Assembly (NCBI RefSeq): GCF_004307425.1
Contig: NZ_SEWZ01000004.1
Span: 248,001-312,000, forward strand
Direction of reading: 5' to 3'
DNA length: 64,000 bases
DNA from: Aquirufa antheringensis
GTDB taxonomy: Bacteria; Bacteroidota; Bacteroidia; Cytophagales; Spirosomataceae
Positions 37,860 through 46,515 of the stretch are shown here, piece by piece. The translations under genes were made by a program, and so were the position numbers. The notes below the pieces were generated by a model. It searched no databases and was not told the origin of the DNA. It saw nothing but the letters and a program-made list of their open reading frames with translations. Numbering within the stretch: the stretch's first letter is position 1; each line of letters starts with the position of its first letter.

Positions 37860-37867
37860 CAAAATTA
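37860..37867 (-). promoter_or_regulatory. Candidate -7 box upstream of the tRNA
   Basis: On the minus strand TAATTTTG is an exact TAnnTTTG match 36 bases upstream of the mature tRNA 5' end. No clear -33 TTG was found. It overlaps the leader of the divergent HD-domain gene. Confidence 0.3.
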
Positions 37868-37911
37868 AGGAATACTAACCTTTTTAGCTAAATTTCGGAA
37901 AAGAATCTCCC

Positions 37912-39156
37912 ATGTACCCGACTAAAATTATTAATGATCCGATTTATGGTTTTATAAAAATCAATAATCCATTAATTCTTGAACTAATTGACCACCCTTA
38001 TTTTCAGCGACTTAAACGCATTAAGCAATTAGGTTTAGCAGAATTTGTTTATCCAGGAGCACATCATACCCGTTTTCATCATGCTTTAGGTGCCATGCAC
38101 TTAATGGATCAGGTCCTAGATAACTTAAAAGCTAAGGGGTATTCCATATCCACGCAAGAGCGAGAAGCTGCAGAAATCGCCATTTTATTACATGATATTG
38201 GACATGGTCCATTTTCACATGTGTTAGAATACACGTTGCTAAATGAGGTTAAACATGAAGATGTCTCCACTTTATTGATGGCTAAATTAAACCAGCATTT
38301 TAGTGACAAACTAAGTCTTGCTATTGAGATTTTCGAAAATAAATATCCACGTAAATTCTTTCATCAATTAGTCTCCTCTCAATTAGATGTGGATCGCCTT
38401 GATTATTTAAGCAGAGATTCCTTTTATACGGGTGTTCGTGAAGGATTTATTGGATCCGAGCGTCTATTAAGCATGATGGACTTGAATAATGAACAATTAG
38501 TCATTGAAGAAAAAGGAATCTATTCGACAGAAAATTTCTTGATGGCTCGGCGATTAATGTACTGGCAGGTGTATTTGCACAAAACAGCCATCGCCGCAGA
38601 AACCATGTTAATTCAAATTTTACGCCGAGCTAAATTCTTAATTTCTGAGGGTCAGAAATTACCCTGTTCTAGCCCATTGAAAACATTTCTAAAAAGCACT
38701 TACACCTGGGAAGAGTTTTCCACTAAAGATAGTTTATTAATTGCCTTCACTGAATTAGATGACCACGATGTTTGGGCAGCTATTAAAGAATGGAAAAACG
38801 CGAGTGATAAAATTCTAAAGCATTTATGCACCCACTTTTTGGCCAGAAAATTATTTACCTGCAAATTAGGCTCCCAACCTCTTCCTAAAGCTAAAAGAGT
38901 GGAAATTGAAGAGAATATCAAACGCGAATATGGGATTACAGATGATGAATTATCCTACTTTGTGGTAGAGGGTTCCACTTCAAATGCAGCTTATGTTCAG
39001 GGAGATAATACGATTAAGATGGTCGACAAACAAGGTCAAGTAGTCGAGTTACTTGAGGCATCAGATTTACCGACCATACAAGCTTTAAGTAAGATTGTAA
39101 AAAAATACTACTTTTGTTGTCCAAAGAGCGTATATTTGCAAGGAGAATTGAGCTAA
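37912..39156 (+). CDS. HD-domain phosphohydrolase (dGTPase-like)
   Basis: The 414-residue cytoplasmic protein starts YPTKIINDPIYGFIKINNP, usual for this HD family. Metal-binding residues are visible in HHTRFHHALG and the HD pair H94-D95 in LLHDIGHGPFSH, with the last Asp in QLDVDRLDYLSRDSFYTG. Relatives are dNTP triphosphohydrolases, so a role in dNTP pools is plausible but untested. It precedes lpxD by 39 bases and may share its transcript; this order with lpxD-lpxC/fabZ-lpxA is common in Bacteroidota. Confidence 0.88.
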   Translation: MYPTKIINDPIYGFIKINNPLILELIDHPYFQRLKRIKQLGLAEFVYPGAHHTRFHHALGAMHLMDQVLDNLKAKGYSISTQEREAAEIAILLHDIGHGPFSHVLEYTLLNEVKHEDVSTLLMAKLNQHFSDKLSLAIEIFENKYPRKFFHQLVSSQLDVDRLDYLSRDSFYTGVREGFIGSERLLSMMDLNNEQLVIEEKGIYSTENFLMARRLMYWQVYLHKTAIAAETMLIQILRRAKFLISEGQKLPCSSPLKTFLKSTYTWEEFSTKDSLLIAFTELDDHDVWAAIKEWKNASDKILKHLCTHFLARKLFTCKLGSQPLPKAKRVEIEENIKREYGITDDELSYFVVEGSTSNAAYVQGDNTIKMVDKQGQVVELLEASDLPTIQALSKIVKKYYFCCPKSVYLQGELS

Positions 39157-39195
39157 AGGAATTCTAATAGCCATAATTTAACATCGTTTGACCGA

Positions 39196-40203
39196 ATGAA
39201 ATTTACTGTTGATCAAATAGCCCAATTAATACAAGGAACAGTAGATGGCGATGGTTCAGCAAGTATAACGACGTTTCATAAAATAGAAGAAGGACAATCA
39301 GGTAGCATTTCTTTTTTAGCAAATCCTAAATACGAATCGTATTTATACCAATCAAAAGCTACTGCGATCATCATTGCAGCTGATTTAGTATTAAAAGAAA
39401 AGCCTTTAGCAACCTTAATTAGAGTAAAAGACCCTTACTCAGCTTTCACAATTCTTTTACAAAAATACCAAGAGTTTAGCAGTGTTAAGGAGACAGGTAT
39501 TCAACAACCTAGCTATATAGCCGAAGATGTAAAAACAGGTTCAAATCTCTACTTTGGAACCTTTTCAAGCATTGGAAAGGGCTCTAGCATAGGTAAAGAC
39601 ACCTATATTGCAGCACATGTCACGATTGGGAATAAAGTGACCATCGGTGATAATTGTATGATTTATCCAGGTGTTGTGATCTATAATGATACGGTCATCG
39701 GAAACAATTGTACTATCCATGCGAATGCAGTGATTGGTTCGGATGGATTTGGTTTTGCACCACAAGCAGATGGGACTTTCTCTACCATTCCTCAATTAGG
39801 AAATGTCGTTTTAGAGGATGGGGTTAGTGTAGGAGCAAATTCGACAATCGATCGTGCCACCATGGGGTCAACATTGATTAAAAAAGGCGTTAAAATTGAC
39901 AATTTGGTACAAATTGCACATAATGTGGAAATTGGCGCAAATACGGCTATTGCAGCTCAAACAGGTGTATCTGGTTCGACTAAAATTGGCCAAAACTGTT
40001 TGATCGGCGGTCAAGTAGGAGTAGCTGGCCATATCAATATTGCAAACAAAACCATCGTAACCGCCCAATCTGGAGTAACTAAAACAATTCGTAAAGAAGG
40101 TCAAGTATTAGGAGGAACGCCGGCCTCCCCTAACAGTGAATATTTGAAGCGTAATGCCTTATTACGTCAATTACCAGACTTATTAAAACGATTAGAATCT
40201 TAA
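39196..40203 (+). CDS. lpxD: UDP-3-O-acylglucosamine N-acyltransferase
   Basis: LpxD adds the N-linked hydroxy-acyl chain in lipid A synthesis. The 335-residue protein has a small N-terminal uridine-binding domain (1 to about 100: FTVDQIAQLIQGTVDGDG, ISFLANPKY) and a left-handed beta-helix of hexapeptide repeats (about 105-310) with NSTIDRATMGSTLI and the catalytic His in NLVQIAHNVEIG. Length matches E. coli LpxD (341). It is the first clear lipid A gene in the lpxD-lpxC/fabZ-lpxA cluster. Confidence 0.95.
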   Translation: MKFTVDQIAQLIQGTVDGDGSASITTFHKIEEGQSGSISFLANPKYESYLYQSKATAIIIAADLVLKEKPLATLIRVKDPYSAFTILLQKYQEFSSVKETGIQQPSYIAEDVKTGSNLYFGTFSSIGKGSSIGKDTYIAAHVTIGNKVTIGDNCMIYPGVVIYNDTVIGNNCTIHANAVIGSDGFGFAPQADGTFSTIPQLGNVVLEDGVSVGANSTIDRATMGSTLIKKGVKIDNLVQIAHNVEIGANTAIAAQTGVSGSTKIGQNCLIGGQVGVAGHINIANKTIVTAQSGVTKTIRKEGQVLGGTPASPNSEYLKRNALLRQLPDLLKRLES

Positions 40204-40211
40204 AAACGCGT

Positions 40212-41606
40212 ATGAACAATAAGCAACATACTATTACCAAAGCTGTAACCCTATCTGGTGTAGGTTTGCATACTGGCGTAGTTGCCAACCTGACTTTTTT
40301 ACCTGCTCCTGCAAACCACGGGATCAAATTCCAACGTGTTGATTTACCAGGTCAACCTATCGCAGATGCAGATGTAGATTACGTCGTAGATACATCACGC
40401 GGAACAACCATTGAGCACAATGGAGCTAGAATCAATACGGTAGAACACGTATTAGCAGCTCTTGTTGGTTTAGAAGTAGACAATATTTTAATCCAATTAG
40501 ATGGACCAGAGCCTCCGATTATGGATGGTAGTTCTATCAAATTTGTAGAGGCGTTAAAAGACGCAGTTCTTGTAGAGCAAGATGCACACCGTAAATTCTT
40601 CGAACTGACAGAAGAAGTACGTTACAAGGATTTAGAAAATGGAATTGAATTAGCCGCATTACCATTAAACGACTACCGTATGGCGGTAATGGTGGATTAT
40701 AATTCAAAATTCCTTTCTAGTCAACACGCTAACCTAAGCCACGTTTCTCAGTTTGAGAAAGACTTCTCCATGTGCAGAACATTCTGTTTTGTTCACGAAT
40801 TAGAAGTTTTATACAAAGCTGGTTTAATTAAAGGTGGCGATTTAAATAATGCGATTGTCATTGCAGATAAAGACTATTCAGAGTCTGAATTAGCCCACTT
40901 ATCAGAAGTATTAGGTAAACCTAAGATTTCCGTTTCTAAAGAAGCGGGTATCTTGAACAATACTAACTTGCATTTTAATAACGAAATGGCGCGCCATAAG
41001 TTATTAGATTTAATGGGAGATTTAGCCTTAGTAGGTCGCCCTATAAAGGCTCAAATTTTGGCATCACGCCCAGGACATGCCTCTAACGTAGAATTAGCTC
41101 GCAAGATCAAGAAATTGATGTTAGACGCGGAGAAAAACAAAGTTCCTACCTACGATCCCAAGCAGCCACCTATTTTCACGCATGAACGCGTGTATGAACT
41201 TTTACCTCACCGGTATCCATTCCAAATGATTGATAAAATCATTTATTTAGATGACAACAGCGTAGTAGGTGTAAAGAATGTGACGATGAATGAAAATTAT
41301 TTCATGGGTCACTTCCCAAACAATCCAGTTATGCCAGGAGTTATGCAGGTGGAGGCTATGGCGCAAACAGGTGGTATCCTTGTATTGAGCTCAGTAGAAG
41401 ACCCAGAGAATTATTGGCCCTATTTAGTAGGAATTGAAAACTGTCGTTTTAGAAAAAGTGTTATCCCGGGTGATACCATTATCTTTAAATGTGAACTCCA
41501 AGCACCTATTCGCCGAGGTATCGCTAAAATGATTGGTAAGGCTTATGTAGCTGGCCAAGTAGTTTGTGAAGCAGAAATGACTGCTAGTTTAGTACGTAAA
41601 TCGTAA
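40212..41606 (+). CDS. lpxC/fabZ: Bifunctional UDP-3-O-acyl-N-acetylglucosamine deacetylase / 3-hydroxyacyl-ACP dehydratase
   Basis: A natural fusion of 464 residues typical of Bacteroidota. LpxC occupies about 1-310: TLSGVGLHTG, zinc ligand H79 in VEHVLAAL, and the later ligand/acid-base His in NEMARHKLLDLMGDLAL. FabZ occupies about 320-464: YELLPHRYPFQMIDKI, catalytic His in FMGHFPNNPVMPGVMQVE (Glu at the end) and FRKSVIPGDTI. The fusion couples the committed step of lipid A synthesis with the dehydratase of fatty acid synthesis, which compete for 3-hydroxyacyl-ACP. It lies eight bases after lpxD and ten before lpxA. Confidence 0.95.
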   Translation: MNNKQHTITKAVTLSGVGLHTGVVANLTFLPAPANHGIKFQRVDLPGQPIADADVDYVVDTSRGTTIEHNGARINTVEHVLAALVGLEVDNILIQLDGPEPPIMDGSSIKFVEALKDAVLVEQDAHRKFFELTEEVRYKDLENGIELAALPLNDYRMAVMVDYNSKFLSSQHANLSHVSQFEKDFSMCRTFCFVHELEVLYKAGLIKGGDLNNAIVIADKDYSESELAHLSEVLGKPKISVSKEAGILNNTNLHFNNEMARHKLLDLMGDLALVGRPIKAQILASRPGHASNVELARKIKKLMLDAEKNKVPTYDPKQPPIFTHERVYELLPHRYPFQMIDKIIYLDDNSVVGVKNVTMNENYFMGHFPNNPVMPGVMQVEAMAQTGGILVLSSVEDPENYWPYLVGIENCRFRKSVIPGDTIIFKCELQAPIRRGIAKMIGKAYVAGQVVCEAEMTASLVRKS

Positions 41607-41616
41607 GATTTTATAT

Positions 41617-42387
41617 ATGATTCATCCATTAACTCATATTGATTCCAAAGCTAAAATCGGAGCTAATGTTAGCATCGATGCATTCACTTCTATACATCAA
41701 GATGTTGAAATAGGTGAAGGCACATGGATTGGTTCAAACGTAACCATTTATCCGGGTGCGCGCATTGGTAAAAATGTCCGCATTTTCCCTGGTGCCGTTA
41801 TTTCCGCCATTCCTCAAGATTTGAAATTTGGAGGAGAAACAACGACTGCTGAAATTGGTGACAATTCTACCATTCGGGAATGTGTGACCATCAACCGCGG
41901 AACTACAGATAAGATGAAAACGGTCATTGGCAAAAATTGTCTTATAATGGCCTATGTTCACGTAGCTCACGATTGCTTTATCGGAGACAATTGTATTCTA
42001 GCGAATGCCGTGCAAATGGCTGGACACGTTACAGTAGGAGATTATGCCATTATCGGAGGATCGACGGCCATTCACCAGTTCGCTACCATCGGACAACATG
42101 TGATGATTTCAGGTGGTTCATTAGTAAGAAAAGATGTACCGCCTTTCACAAAATCAGGTCGAGAACCACTATCTTACGCTGGTATTAATTCAGTAGGATT
42201 GCGTCGTCGTAATTACACAGATGAGCAAATAAGTATCATCCAAGAAGCATATCGATTCTTATACCTTAAAGGGCTAAATACGAATGCAGCCCTAGCTGAA
42301 ATTGAAGCACAATTACCTAATACTACGGAAAGAAATGAAATTGTAGATTTTGTTAAAAATTCCGAACGAGGGATTATGAAAGGTTAA
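41617..42387 (+). CDS. lpxA: UDP-N-acetylglucosamine O-acyltransferase
   Basis: LpxA transfers 3-hydroxyacyl from ACP to UDP-GlcNAc, the first lipid A step. The 256-residue protein starts MIHPLTHIDSKAKIGANVSI and is built of hexapeptide repeats, with catalytic His in LIMAYVHVAHDCFIGDNCI, NAVQMAGHVTVGDYAIIGG and a C-terminal helical bundle (GLRRRNYTDEQI). The length is close to E. coli LpxA (262). It is the third gene in the lpx cluster; the ABC ATPase gene starts six bases downstream. Confidence 0.95.
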   Translation: MIHPLTHIDSKAKIGANVSIDAFTSIHQDVEIGEGTWIGSNVTIYPGARIGKNVRIFPGAVISAIPQDLKFGGETTTAEIGDNSTIRECVTINRGTTDKMKTVIGKNCLIMAYVHVAHDCFIGDNCILANAVQMAGHVTVGDYAIIGGSTAIHQFATIGQHVMISGGSLVRKDVPPFTKSGREPLSYAGINSVGLRRRNYTDEQISIIQEAYRFLYLKGLNTNAALAEIEAQLPNTTERNEIVDFVKNSERGIMKG

Positions 42388-42392
42388 AACCG

Positions 42393-42995
42393 ATGGAAAT
42401 TCTTGTTCAAAATCTTTCTAAAAAATTCAGACAGGAATTTGTCATCCGTCAATTTAACTATACTTTCCAATCCAGAAATTCCTACGCTATTACGGGCCCG
42501 AATGGATCAGGTAAGTCCACCTTGCTTCAACTACTGGCCCAATTCACACTTCCTAATACAGGGACGGTAGAAATGTCTGGGGTGGATCCAGACTTAGTCT
42601 ACTCACACATTACCTATGCAGCTCCCTACGTCGAGTTGATTGAAGAATATACTTTAGCAGAACACCTCGAGATTCTCTCGAAAAACAATTACCTACCCTC
42701 CTCTATTACATTAGAAACGTTAGAACGTTTCATCGATCTACAACCTGGTCGATACAAATTAATCAAGAATTATTCTTCTGGTATGCGTCAAAAAATAAAA
42801 TTAGGCTTTGCTCTTTTGTCGGAAAGACCTGTTTTATTATTAGATGAACCTACGACTAATTTTGATGAACAAGCGAAGAATTGGTTCTTTGAGCGTTTAG
42901 AACAACAGCGGAACAAATTGATCATTATAGCCTCTAATGAGGCTAGAGAAATCAATTTTTGTCAAGAAAAAATTTCGATTCAAGAATTTAAGTAA
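42393..42995 (+). CDS. ABC transporter ATP-binding protein
   Basis: A 200-residue ABC ATPase, shorter than most: Walker A GPNGSGKST (37-45), signature YSSGMRQKIKLGFALL, Walker B PVLLLDEPTTNFDE and the H-loop region replaced by SNEAREI, so the usual switch histidine appears to be Asn or missing. No permease lies beside it on this strand. The nearest permease is the GldF-like gene with which it converges (8-bp overlap). A role in lipid or LPS export next to lpxA is conceivable but unsupported. Confidence 0.8.
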   Translation: MEILVQNLSKKFRQEFVIRQFNYTFQSRNSYAITGPNGSGKSTLLQLLAQFTLPNTGTVEMSGVDPDLVYSHITYAAPYVELIEEYTLAEHLEILSKNNYLPSSITLETLERFIDLQPGRYKLIKNYSSGMRQKIKLGFALLSERPVLLLDEPTTNFDEQAKNWFFERLEQQRNKLIIIASNEAREINFCQEKISIQEFK

Positions 42996-43686
42996 GGAAG
43001 CGTAGTCTAACACGCGTAAGCCCCAAGACAAGCGATAAAAATCCTCCCAAATAGAGTAAATCGCTAAAACTAAGTACTCCCATACTCATGCGATGATAAT
43101 GGGTGGACAAATCCAAAGGGGATAAACCTAATTCCAGAGACCCTTGCCAAAAGAAAAAATTCAATACCAATCCCAAGATAAAAGCTACTGGCTGCTTATT
43201 ACTTAGGCTAGATGCCAATAATCCAATGGCTATAAAACACAGATTCAATAGAAGAAGTGCAACATATCCACCAATAATAAGAGAAGAATCATAATTGAAG
43301 GTAGGGAAACCCAAGAGGGCAATCGTTTGAATAAATATAACACTTGGAAAGAGAGTACTAAGGACGATAATTACCAAAGCACCATATTTAGCCATTAAAA
43401 TCTGAGTAGTCGTTATTGGTAAAGAACGAAGTAACTGAAAAGTTCCTCGGTCAATCTCTTCAGAAAAAGTATTCATAGAGAGCGCAGGAACAAAAAACAG
43501 AAAAAACCAGGGACTTAAATCAAAAAAAACAGTTAATTCAGCAAATCCATAATCCAGCACATTCCCATCGATCACCCAAACATAAACACCCATTAATATA
43601 AAAAAAGACGAGATGGTTCCCCAGCCCATCCAAGAGCTAAAAAAAGCCAACACGTCTTTCTTTAAAAGAGTCAACATCTTATTCAA
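42988..43686 (-). CDS. GldF-like ABC transporter permease
   Basis: The 232-residue protein has about six membrane spans and ABC-2 permease character. The start MLTLLKKDVLAFFSSWMGWG, the PWFFLFFVPALSMNTFSEEIDRGT region and the L-x-S-L-S-N-K-Q-P-V-A-F segment resemble GldF, a permease of the gliding-associated GldFG complex. GldG normally follows GldF but is absent here; the next gene is a DUF4199 protein. It converges on the ABC ATPase gene with an 8-bp overlap. I therefore leave the symbol blank. Confidence 0.7.
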   Translation of the reverse strand: MNKMLTLLKKDVLAFFSSWMGWGTISSFFILMGVYVWVIDGNVLDYGFAELTVFFDLSPWFFLFFVPALSMNTFSEEIDRGTFQLLRSLPITTTQILMAKYGALVIIVLSTLFPSVIFIQTIALLGFPTFNYDSSLIIGGYVALLLLNLCFIAIGLLASSLSNKQPVAFILGLVLNFFFWQGSLELGLSPLDLSTHYHRMSMGVLSFSDLLYLGGFLSLVLGLTRVRLRFLT

Positions 43687-44224
43687 AGACAGGTTTTTCG
43701 CGTTTCACGACAGCTGAAACAATCAAACCTAATAAGAAATTGAAAATTACGCTCATAATAACCACGATAACAAACTGCATTCCTGGGTTCATAAACATAG
43801 CTGTCATCTCCTCTGCACTTTGAATCTGACTTGCACTCATTCCCTGATCTTCCATTCGCTCTCTGGCGATATCCATCTGGCGTTGAATAACCGTATTATC
43901 AATAAACTGAATGTAAATGTAATTAAATCCGCCGGCTACTAATCCGCTAATGGCACCTAATAAAGTCGCTAATCCAAGACCTTTACCATAACTTATAAAA
44001 CCAGCATTCTGCTCTCTGTATTCCCGTAAACATAAATACAATACGGTAACTGAAAGAACTAGGGACCATACTCCAGAAATCCAACCCATGGACTCTTGAA
44101 ACTGCTCAGCCCAACCCATGACATTAGCAAGTGTAGAAAAAAGAAAACTTAGTAGGCCATTTATAAAGCCATATTTTAAGGCTATAATCGAAGATGAGGC
44201 CGTTGACTCAGACGTATTTTCCAT
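43679..44224 (-). CDS. DUF4199 family membrane protein
   Basis: The 181-residue protein has four predicted membrane spans and the DUF4199 look: KYGFINGLLSFLF, LCLREYREQNAGFISYGKGLGLATLLGAISGLVAGGFNYIYIQFIDNT, and a C-terminal pair of spans with FNFLLGLIVSAVVKRE. Function unknown; the family is almost confined to Bacteroidota. It overlaps the GldF-like gene by eight bases. Confidence 0.82.
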   Translation of the reverse strand: MENTSESTASSSIIALKYGFINGLLSFLFSTLANVMGWAEQFQESMGWISGVWSLVLSVTVLYLCLREYREQNAGFISYGKGLGLATLLGAISGLVAGGFNYIYIQFIDNTVIQRQMDIARERMEDQGMSASQIQSAEEMTAMFMNPGMQFVIVVIMSVIFNFLLGLIVSAVVKREKPVFE

Positions 44225-44225
44225 G

Positions 44226-44747
44226 TTATTTTTTGTAATAAAGTGAAATTAATAAATTGGGTAAGAAACCTAGCGCAATCTTTTGGGCAAAATCATCTTT
44301 TGCAATGCTATACGCATCAATCGATTTAACTCCAGCGTGTAACCTATTGTAATACTCTCCACCTTCTTGAGTGACGATTACCTCTTTGAAAGAATTCAAT
44401 TCTAACAAACTTTGTTGAATGTAGGCATCCAGCATCTGTATACCTGTAGGAGATTGAAAAAAGTAATACAAAAAGAAGGCAGTGAATAAAGCAGTAATGA
44501 CAATTAAAATATATTGCAGCGTAAAATATACTAAAAAATGCTTCTTTTCTCCTCCGTTACGCCTCGGAAAACGAGTCACATACCACCATTGAAAAAACAA
44601 TAGAAATACATAGGTGGGCGCTTTTTTCCCTCCAATAGGAATAATTCCCAATTGCTGAAAAATGAGGCCATAGACAATTAATAAAAGAACAAAAAGTGCT
44701 GCTAGTAGTAAAAAACGACCTATTTCTGCAAACCAATTATTGACCAT
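44226..44747 (-). CDS. Four-helix membrane protein, DUF4199-like
   Basis: The 173-residue protein has three or four hydrophobic spans (about 9-35, 40-55, 73-95, 158-170). Its layout resembles the neighbouring DUF4199 protein, with KKAPTYVFLLFFQWWYVTRFPRR and a tail FAQKIALGFLPNLLISLYYKK, but the resemblance is weak. Function unknown. It lies two bases upstream of the DUF4199 gene and overlaps the preceding dihydroorotase homologue by 11 bases. Confidence 0.6.
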   Translation of the reverse strand: MVNNWFAEIGRFLLLAALFVLLLIVYGLIFQQLGIIPIGGKKAPTYVFLLFFQWWYVTRFPRRNGGEKKHFLVYFTLQYILIVITALFTAFFLYYFFQSPTGIQMLDAYIQQSLLELNSFKEVIVTQEGGEYYNRLHAGVKSIDAYSIAKDDFAQKIALGFLPNLLISLYYKK

Positions 44748-46029
44748 ATGAATAAGTTAATCCGTTAAATACTCCTACCATTTTATGTTCCATGGTATGC
44801 CCAATAAAAATTGAATTTTTAGATTTAGAAACGATATCAGCGCTATGATAGGTATGGCTATTCGTTTCAAGTAGCATTCCTTTTAGCATCTCGCCTTCTT
44901 TCAATACTGGAAGTTGAATACCCAAGAATGCTGCTCCTGCATGAGATAAGTGTGTATCAATAGTTGTCAATCCCTGTTTCTTAGCTTCCGATATAAAGGC
45001 TAAAGCCACTGTTTCTAATCCAATGGTACCAAAGGCAGCTTGATCAAATTCCAACTCTTTATATTCCACCTCAACCGGATGGTGATCTGAAACTACAGCC
45101 ATAATCGTTCCGTCTTTTAAACCTTGCCATAAGGCTAAACGATCCGCCTCTGTCCTAAGGGGTGGATTTACCTTCTTCAACGTATCAAAATCAGATACCG
45201 CGTCTTCTGTGAAAATCAGCGAATAGATGGCTACATCAGCTGTCACAGGTAATCCTGCCTTCTGGGCCTCGCTAATCAATCTAACCGACTCTGCTGTAGA
45301 AATACAAGAAAAATGTAAGGAAAAATTCGGATCAGCTAATCCAAAAGAATGCTCCATTACGTAGGCCAATAAATCCAGATCGCGTTTCACATGCATCGTC
45401 TCAGCGAGCACAGGAATCCCCTTCAAACCTAACAAAGTACTTTGAAGTCCTTCGTGAATTTGGCCAAATAAAGACAAACCTTTTACATCAGGACGGGATA
45501 TTACTCTTGCCGCAAGTGGCTGTAAGTATTGTAAACACTTCAGCATCAAATCTGTATCCTGCAAAGATCCTGCGCCATGACTAAACCAATGGGCTCCAGA
45601 CTGGTGCAAATCCATCAAATCACTAAAATTCTCCGCCTTATTCCCTAAGGTAAGCGGCGCTGACGGATAAGCTAATACACCCGAACCCGCTAATTTCCCA
45701 GCGATGAATTGAATCGCCTCTGGTTGCTGAGGAACCGGATCTCCCGTAGGTAACAATAAAAAATCAAGGACGCCACCTTTCCAGGCAGCAGCCTGTAAAC
45801 TTGTCCAATCCTCTTTATGTTCACCCCCTGGTAAGGTATTGTGCACACGAAGATCAACAACAGAGGGAAACCATTGTAGTGCTGAACCTGCAATAACTTG
45901 GTCAGCCTCTGCTTCTATCGAAGGGGCAATTTCATGCCATCGACCATCTACAGCAAGTAAATCTACTTTCTTTCCGTAAAAGGAAGAACGGCTATCTTGA
46001 ATTAAAATCTGTTTGAATAAGATCCGCAT
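44737..46029 (-). CDS. Dihydroorotase-like protein with degenerate metal-binding site (PyrC/PyrX-type)
   Basis: The 430-residue amidohydrolase-fold protein aligns with type I dihydroorotase, but most catalytic ligands are lost. The usual DxHVHLREPG reads DLRVHNTLPG (R61 in place of the first His; H63 kept). The HxEx region reads AETMH. HxxHVSTAES reads HFSCISTAES (C242 in place of the ligand His). EVTPHHL reads DVAIYSL. Only the late SDHHP (Asp315) is kept. A catalytic role is unlikely; inactive homologues elsewhere stabilise aspartate transcarbamoylase. A gcvH terminator precedes it and a DUF4199-like gene follows with overlap. Confidence 0.8.
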   Translation of the reverse strand: MRILFKQILIQDSRSSFYGKKVDLLAVDGRWHEIAPSIEAEADQVIAGSALQWFPSVVDLRVHNTLPGGEHKEDWTSLQAAAWKGGVLDFLLLPTGDPVPQQPEAIQFIAGKLAGSGVLAYPSAPLTLGNKAENFSDLMDLHQSGAHWFSHGAGSLQDTDLMLKCLQYLQPLAARVISRPDVKGLSLFGQIHEGLQSTLLGLKGIPVLAETMHVKRDLDLLAYVMEHSFGLADPNFSLHFSCISTAESVRLISEAQKAGLPVTADVAIYSLIFTEDAVSDFDTLKKVNPPLRTEADRLALWQGLKDGTIMAVVSDHHPVEVEYKELEFDQAAFGTIGLETVALAFISEAKKQGLTTIDTHLSHAGAAFLGIQLPVLKEGEMLKGMLLETNSHTYHSADIVSKSKNSIFIGHTMEHKMVGVFNGLTYSYGQ

Positions 46030-46045
46030 TTGTTTTTGGCTTATA

Positions 46046-46071
46046 AAAAAACCCTGATTAACAGGGTTTTA
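46046..46071 (-). terminator. Intrinsic terminator after gcvH
   Basis: A 9-bp perfect stem (46047-46055 with 46062-46070, AAAACCCTG/CAGGGTTTT) with a six-base loop and a following T-run on the minus strand. It separates gcvH from the dihydroorotase-like gene. Confidence 0.78.
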
Positions 46072-46074
46072 AAA

Positions 46075-46455
46075 TCAATGTCCGATAAAGGATTTGTATG
46101 TTTCTACATCCATCAATTGGGATAAATCACCAGCGTCAGCCGCTTTGATTTTTACGACCCAACCATCACCATAAGGATCAGAGTTAATTAATTCAGGACT
46201 GTTATTTAAGGCTGTGTTGAATTCTACAATTTCTCCAGCCACTGGTAAGAACAAATCTGAAACCGTCTTAACTGCTTCTACTGTTCCAAAAACACCATCT
46301 TTTGAAATCGTTTGACCTACGGTCTCTACTTCTACGAAAACGATATCTCCTAACTCACTTTGAGCGAAGTCTGTGATACCTACGACAGCTACATCGCCAT
46401 CTACCTTAATCCACTCGTGTTCTTGAGTATATTTTAATTCGCTTGGAAAATTCAT
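46075..46455 (-). CDS. gcvH: Glycine cleavage system H protein
   Basis: GcvH carries the aminomethyl intermediate on a lipoyl arm. The 126-residue protein starts [20 protein letters not shown], has the lipoyl-lysine K63 in [13 protein letters not shown] and the [15 protein letters not shown] segment. Length is normal. GcvP and GcvT are not in the window. The order ruvA-sprA-gcvH is frequent in Bacteroidota. Confidence 0.95.
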   Translation of the reverse strand: MNFPSELKYTQEHEWIKVDGDVAVVGITDFAQSELGDIVFVEVETVGQTISKDGVFGTVEAVKTVSDLFLPVAGEIVEFNTALNNSPELINSDPYGDGWVVKIKAADAGDLSQLMDVETYKSFIGH

Positions 46456-46515
46456 ATGATTATTATTTGCTTACAAAGGTCACTAAAATCTCGATTTTTT
46501 GCAAACGATTTTAGA

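Noticed and set aside
40212-41606. Frameshifted or misassembled lpxC and fabZ
   Set aside because: The fusion is a normal feature of Bacteroidota and the reading frame is intact through both domains.
42393-42995. Gliding ATPase GldA
   Set aside because: At 200 residues it is much shorter than GldA (about 300) and sits in the lpx cluster; only general ABC features are visible.
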